Origin: Jaapia argillacea MUCL 33604 | Lineage: Eukaryota > Basidiomycota > Agaricomycetes > Jaapiales > Jaapiaceae | NCBI GenBank assembly: GCA_000697665.1 | Contig: KL197714.1 | Span: forward strand, 1-38,556 | Length of the DNA stretch: 38,556 nt | Reading direction: 5' to 3' | In this document: positions 34,170 through 38,556 of the stretch, piece after piece | How positions within the stretch are numbered: the stretch's first letter is position 1 | Layout of the letters: each line of letters opens with the position of its first letter | Made by a program: the position numbers and the translations under genes | Notes under the pieces: generated by a model | What the model saw: the letters and a program-made list of their open reading frames with translations, nothing else | Databases searched by the model: none | What the model was told of the DNA's origin: nothing

Positions 34170-34178
34170 GGTTAAATG
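34170..34178. repeat. Target-site duplication, right copy
   Basis: GGTTAAATG, identical to 32450-32458, immediately before the resumed DUF6534 exon 18. Confidence 0.85.
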
Positions 34179-34375
34179 TAAGAACCCACCTCCGCCAACA
34201 GCTGGCAGGTGGTTCCATAACGGTGGATGTTTCCGAGCGGATGCAATTTCGCCGACGAAATAGTTCATCGTTGAACGAAACGCCGAAGGAGCCCCCGATC
34301 GAGGGTAACACAGGTAAGATCGACATTTCGTACCGATATCTCAGCAGACTCATTCCGGCAAGTAGAAGTTCCTGA

Positions 34376-35927
34376 CACCATCCTCGAGACGGCGGATTTA
34401 CCGTAATCCCCACAGCGCAAAGACCGGCAACGAGTGTCATACAGCCGTGTCGGGATGTTGCCAGTGCATTCCATCCACCAAGAGAAAGGTTTCACGAACT
34501 GCTGAGAAACAAACTCCTTGTACTGTAATGAATATCGTCGGATTCAGGTCACCACGGATAAACCGGACAGCAGAGATGACGAGTGACTGCCCCAATCCAA
34601 CGAAGGGCCCTTGCAGGCGGGCGCCGGAAAGTCGAGCGGGCTACTCAGGTGGTCGACAATGAGGCGGATTGAACATATAAGCAAGGAAACGAGGACCGGA
34701 GTCCTCAGTTCACAGGCGTGGTTATCGTCGTTTAAAGGAAAGGCAACGCGTGCCCGAAGTGCCACACGATTATTTCGTGAAGCGCTGGCACGACATTGTC
34801 GTTTAAAATCACCCTGAAAACCGCCGCTGTTGGCTCGGGGCCTCTGGAATTTGTTGTCGGTCTGTCAATCCTTCGTCGAGATGGGAAGAATGAGGTCGGA
34901 GAGTGATGGACGCGAGGCTTGGTCACGAAGATGGGGCTTTGGGTAACAATGGATATTGCAGGCTACGTGCTCTCTTGCCTGCCAGTAGGGACAGACTCAA
35001 GCCAGCACCATGTAGCTAGATACATGAATATAGTACTTAGATTGTGGAGAGAGGTACGGAAAAGACACGGAATGGGAGCAGGTGGGTGGGAAAAAGAAAT
35101 CTATAGAGGCGAGCAACGCTGCGAGCGATGCGTGAGACGACAAGGAGTGTCTATGCATCGTCGCGTCTTATATAGTGCTTCGAGATGATAACCACGAGGA
35201 GATTGACAAAGGGAGATGAGATGAAAGACGAGAGAAAGGGAGAAAGGCAGTCGAGATAAGATATACGTCGTAGATTGACCCACTGCATTGCCACACACAC
35301 CAAATCGGTAGCGGCGCTGGAGCGCCAGAGTCCCCGACTCCGATTTACACAACTGCCCCTCCATTTTATGCATCACAATAAACACCAGGACTATGTACAG
35401 GATCGTAGCTGGGACCTCAAGACATGGCCATCGCCACTACACCATTGCTATACCATTGACGCATGGCCTCGGTGGTTCCTTTCACTCTGGCTTAAAGGGA
35501 TTGTAATAAGGGGGAAAATCACTGACATCGCGTGCAACACCCGGGGCCGGACAATGCGTCATGAAGTGGACAGGAGCGGCCGTTCGAGCCTTCTTTTCAA
35601 CGAACAAGGCAACGATAGACAGAATAAAATGCGGGGATTTTGTTCTTGGAATATCAGAGGTAACTGCGACACCGCTGCGGTGGATTGGGCAGACGGAGAG
35701 GAGGGCGTGAACAAGGCCAAAGTTCCATGCATAAAGAAAAGGCCGAATACACGCCACATCCACGTGGGGTTCCAGCCCTGGGGCCAAAGCGTCATTTTTC
35801 GCACGACCAACCGTGTGCCTGACGTTTCCCGGCCTCTCCATCACTTCGTTCGGAGTCGGGGACAATGCACTATCCAACTTTTCGATCTTTTTGTGGGTTT
35901 GAAACTGGCTTTATGCTCTAATCGACC
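34376..35927. other. Intergenic, no gene seen
   Basis: About 1.55 kb after DUF6534 copy 3. Several frames of 70-130 codons exist on both strands but none starts with ATG in good context or shows a known motif. Confidence 0.4.
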
Positions 35928-36548
35928 ATGGTGGACGACAAATATATCGGACTTGCACTTGCTACATCCAGCTCACTGGCCATTGGAACCAGCTTCATCA
36001 CCAAAAAGGTCCGTTACATCCCACTCTCTCGCGTTTACGACAGGACTCGGAGGTGGTATTGACTGCTCATGATGGTGCGGTGTTATCTTGTTTCCGTGTG
36101 TAGGGTTTGAACGATGCTGGGGAGAGAGGCACTGGTGGACAATCATCGGACAGCTACTCGTATTTGCGGAACCCAATTGTGGGCAGTAATACCAACCTGC
36201 GCGCATTCAATGTATGTTTTTGGCATCTGCAATGGAGATGACTGATCTGCGGACGCGGGGGTAGTGATTCTGAGAGAAAGTACGCCCTACCTCAGTTCGT
36301 CTCCTTTTTGTGCCCTGATCTCTGGCCGGTCACTCAGCCGCAATTTTTGCTGTATACACATTCGCTCCTCCAATATTGGTGACACCACTCGGTGCTCTTA
36401 GCGTGCTTGTACGGTGTAGCATATGTCGTTAAGCTGGATCCATCTAAGTTGCGGTTTCAGTGCTATCTTCGCGTCGTTCCTGTTGAATGAGCTCACTCTT
36501 CAGCTACATATTCTGCATTCGGCTGACAATCCGCCCATCAAGACCAAG
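35928..36548 (+). pseudogene. NIPA-type magnesium transporter fragment
   Basis: The start reads MVDDKYIGLALATSSSLAIG (exon 35928-36008), then GLNDAGERG..SYSYLRNPI from 36104, then AVYTFAPPILVTPLGALSVL (about 36338-36413), then AIFASFLLNE and LHSADNPPIKTK up to 36548. These are the N-terminal hallmarks of the NIPA/DUF803 magnesium transporters. The gene is broken: the WWAGM block after RNPI is lost around 36180, the glycine-rich stretch between FLLNE and the LH motif is deleted, and the remaining membrane segments of the family do not follow. The next 2 kb show no credible continuation, so this is a truncated relic. Confidence 0.75.
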
Positions 36549-38340
36549 GTGTGAAATCTCTACGTGATAGGCACCCAGCCAGAAATACCCCAGATCGTTC
36601 TCACCTCCACGATAGTCCCAATTTTCCTACTCCAGAGGACTCGATTCCACTCCTCCTACCATCTCGCATACGTACCAGGACATCCAATTTCATCCACCCC
36701 ACAAGTTTTGGCTTTCCCGCTTGTTCCTGCTCATAGACATCGTCGTCTCCAGCGGACCCATGCGCGTCGCTGCCATCCAGCCAAGCCATAAGCAACCCAG
36801 TCCCGATGGGGGTGTACGTGCATGAGGCTCTGCGGCGATCGCGGACTTCGGATTGCGTCCTCCAATGGACGCTCTACTACCTCGAGCCAATTCGCCCGAA
36901 GGTCCCGAAGTAGGTGCGCAGGAGAAGTCAAGGGGAGGGGGAGATTCGGATGGAGAGGGACACGCAACTACCTAGAGTGGGAGTTGGATACCGAGCCTAC
37001 GCCATTTTCAGAGAGGGAAAGGTCAAGAACGATTTTCAGGCCCTGGTCCCTATCCCCACATATGCCTGCCACTCTGTCGCTCAGATGGCCCACTGGCTGT
37101 TCGAGCCTACCGGGATCTCAATACCGGTCAACCTGGTCATCCCCATCCCCACTTAAAGATCACCACCCACTTCAATCGTCAAGAACTCGCTGCTACCATC
37201 CGCTCCCGTCACGGTAGCGTTCCCTCGCCATGTTCATCGAACGACTATACGCCTCTGCTTTATCTGGATACCTCATATTCCCGCTGTTGTCCAAGGTTCA
37301 TGATCAGCTTGGAAGCGTTCGCGTTTACCGGACCGGCGGTTCGGTAGTGCTCCTTGGGGATTCCTCTCATTACTGCTGGCAACTTCTTGGCCTCCTCTTG
37401 TCGACCGCTTCTGGCATTCTTGTGTGGCGGTGGCGTTGGGCTCGCTCTGCAAAGACTATTGACATATTCATTTGGGTTTTACTGCCATCCCTCATGGAAT
37501 GTTCAACTGTCGGCCCTTCTTAATTTATTTGCACATATCCATATTGTCATTTTCCACCCTGTCTACTCTCTTTCCGAATATACCTCTTTGGTTGGACATC
37601 CTATGCAAAGCCTGTATCAAGATTGTCTGGATCTTGAGCTAAGATTATGTCCGGCTTTGGAACTTTAACAAATAAAAGATCAGGCCGGCCGCCCCGAGGG
37701 AGGATCTGGCATCCCAATTATTCTTCATGTCACTATGGCGTGGCCACGTTAAACGGACCACAGCGATAGCGGCAGAGGTACGAAAGTCAACCATCACCAA
37801 ACAGCCCCCATACTAATAGACTGCACTTGCACATAGGATATCCTAGCGGAGCAGCGAATCAGGTTTCAGAAAAGCTCGAAATTTTCATTCGTGGGTATTC
37901 CAAATTGTAGGATATCCTACTGCAAATACACTCTAGTGCGAACCTGAACGGTGAGTGATGGATGAGGTGTAAGATATTCCCCCGTCTCTCTTGCCTTATA
38001 TTATGGACCCCGAATTTCGTCTTGGCTGTATCAGAATGGTGACGGGTGGATGTACTAGTGGCTTGATCGTTCCGAAATGCCAAGGGTTGGCCATACGCTG
38101 CGAAACAGTCTTGTGAGTGATTGGTATGGCTTCCTTCTTCTTCCATCCTATCCTTGCATCAGCATTCTCACAAATCTCTGACGCACTGGCGGCCCTGGAG
38201 TGCTGGCCGCCAGTGTGCCAGAGCCCCCAGAGTGTCAGCATACCAGAGTGCGAAGACATTCCAAGAGGGCGAAACTTAGAGGGCGATTAGTTACTGAGTA
38301 TCAATAATATTAATGATTGGAACTTGAACCAACGAAATGC
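36549..38340. other. Unassigned region
   Basis: Plus-strand frames at 36822-37217, 36914-37156 and 37230-37668 have some hydrophobic stretches but I recognise no family and could not splice them into one protein. They might be diverged remains of the transporter next door or unrelated. A perfect 11-bp hairpin lies at 38184-38215. Confidence 0.3.
38184..38215. repeat. 11-bp perfect inverted repeat
   Basis: CACTGGCGGCC at 38184-38194 pairs with GGCCGCCAGTG at 38205-38215 across a 10-nt spacer. The flank repeats short ccagagtg motifs. Role unknown. Confidence 0.7.
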
Positions 38341-38450
38341 AAGTCGGCGTTGCATTTGGTCAAAATTGTCCACACAGCAAGGTTCGAACGCCCAACCACT
38401 TCCTGATCACTGAGACAATATATTCCACTACACCATACAATGCATACTTA
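38290..38450 (-). mobile_element. tRNA-derived SINE candidate
   Basis: On the minus strand a Pol III A-box-like TGGTGTAGTGG (38435-38425) is followed about 45 nt later by a B-box GTTCGAACC (38389-38381). The sequence does not fold into a clean tRNA cloverleaf, and a second B-box-like ttggttcaagttcc follows near 38325. This pattern fits a tRNA-related SINE or tRNA pseudogene; its ends are not defined. Confidence 0.45.
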
Positions 38451-38556
38451 CAAGAAAATGTTGACTAACACTATGGTATTCCACTGACAAGACACCCGAA
38501 AAGGAAACACCAAACGAAAATTTCTACAAGTCCCCACCAACCCCCACCAAGAATGA

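Larger units (their letters stand above)
30627..34375 (+). pseudogene. DUF6534 copy 3, frameshifted and split by a transposon
   Basis: Exons: 30627-30700, 30751-30827, 30883-30896, 30949-31047, 31099-31108, 31234-31259, 31316-31341, 31395-31438 plus 31497-31533, 31604-31615, 31677-31692, 31756-31780, 31836-31890, 31957-32002, 32055-32114, 32178-32205, 32263-32320, 32372-32396, and the last exon at 32451, resuming after the insertion at 34179 and stopping at 34375. Shared motifs include LFGITILQ, FLDGLHL, GYHYLI, LDCCIT, MKTLASTLIQYAIASGL and YANSLLVM. Exon 2 is 77 nt rather than 79, shifting the frame after LQVY. Exon 6 ends at a GC donor (gcaagt), exon 8 holds an extra 58-nt intron, and exon 11 is 12 nt shorter. 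The element at 32459-34169 interrupts exon 18 eight nucleotides in. The 34179-34375 tail still reads as coding (VRTHLRQQLAGGSITVD). Confidence 0.85.

Noticed and set aside
35275-36072. 265-codon plus-strand frame overlapping the NIPA relic
   Set aside because: It begins at TTG and crosses the NIPA first exon and intron in a different frame, so it is a chance frame.
37230-37668. Hydrophobic plus-strand frames that might continue the NIPA protein
   Set aside because: A GVGLAL-like stretch recalls the family, but no consistent alignment or splicing could be made.
1-38556. CRISPR arrays, prokaryotic operons, riboswitches
   Set aside because: The window is eukaryotic with spliced genes, and no regularly spaced repeat with unique spacers was seen.

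Overview
The window looks like Basidiomycota, most likely an Agaricomycete. It is intron-dense with introns of about 50-60 nt, sense-strand leaders are CT-rich, and it carries two families I know mainly from mushroom-forming fungi: DUF6534 (seven-segment membrane proteins) and DUF6589 (expanded, transposon-like). It is a scaffold with one N gap (10308-10678). All gene models were spliced by hand from conserved reading frames and GT-AG or GC-AG sites; no database search was run.

Layout. 1-2311: decayed DUF6589 pseudogene, then a 57-bp minisatellite (2636-2990) and silent DNA. 4177-6095 (-): three-exon, 601-residue protein with a probable pRiA4b ORF-3-like domain. 6903-8132 (-): secreted S1/P1 nuclease with all nine zinc-ligand positions, divergent from 8395-10165 (+), a seven-exon RUS-family (DUF647) protein. 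10693-10764 (-): tRNA-Asp(GTC) beside the gap, whose flanks are identical for 60 bp. 10882-12784 (-): DUF6534 copy 1, 18 exons. 12785-19536: long stretch without a convincing gene. 19537-22242 (+): bHLH regulator with a very long loop. 24354-26155 (+): GPI3/PIG-A, catalytic subunit of the first GPI-anchor step. 27096-29106 (+): DUF6534 copy 2, 18 exons matching copy 1 almost exactly. 29601-30428: inverted repeat around a polypurine core. 30627-34375 (+): DUF6534 copy 3, broken by a 2-nt deletion and by a 1,711-bp DNA transposon with about 250-bp terminal inverted repeats and a perfect 9-bp target duplication. 35928-36548: eroded NIPA-type magnesium-transporter fragment. 36549-38556: unassigned DNA with a tRNA-like SINE candidate at the edge.

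Housekeeping genes (tRNA-Asp, GPI3, the bHLH factor, the nuclease/RUS pair) sit among a dispersed DUF6534 family and repeat-driven decay. No operon-like pathway is evident. The most informative signals are the DUF6534 micro-exon architecture shared by three paralogues, the Mutator-like insertion in copy 3, and the probably false gap at the tRNA.
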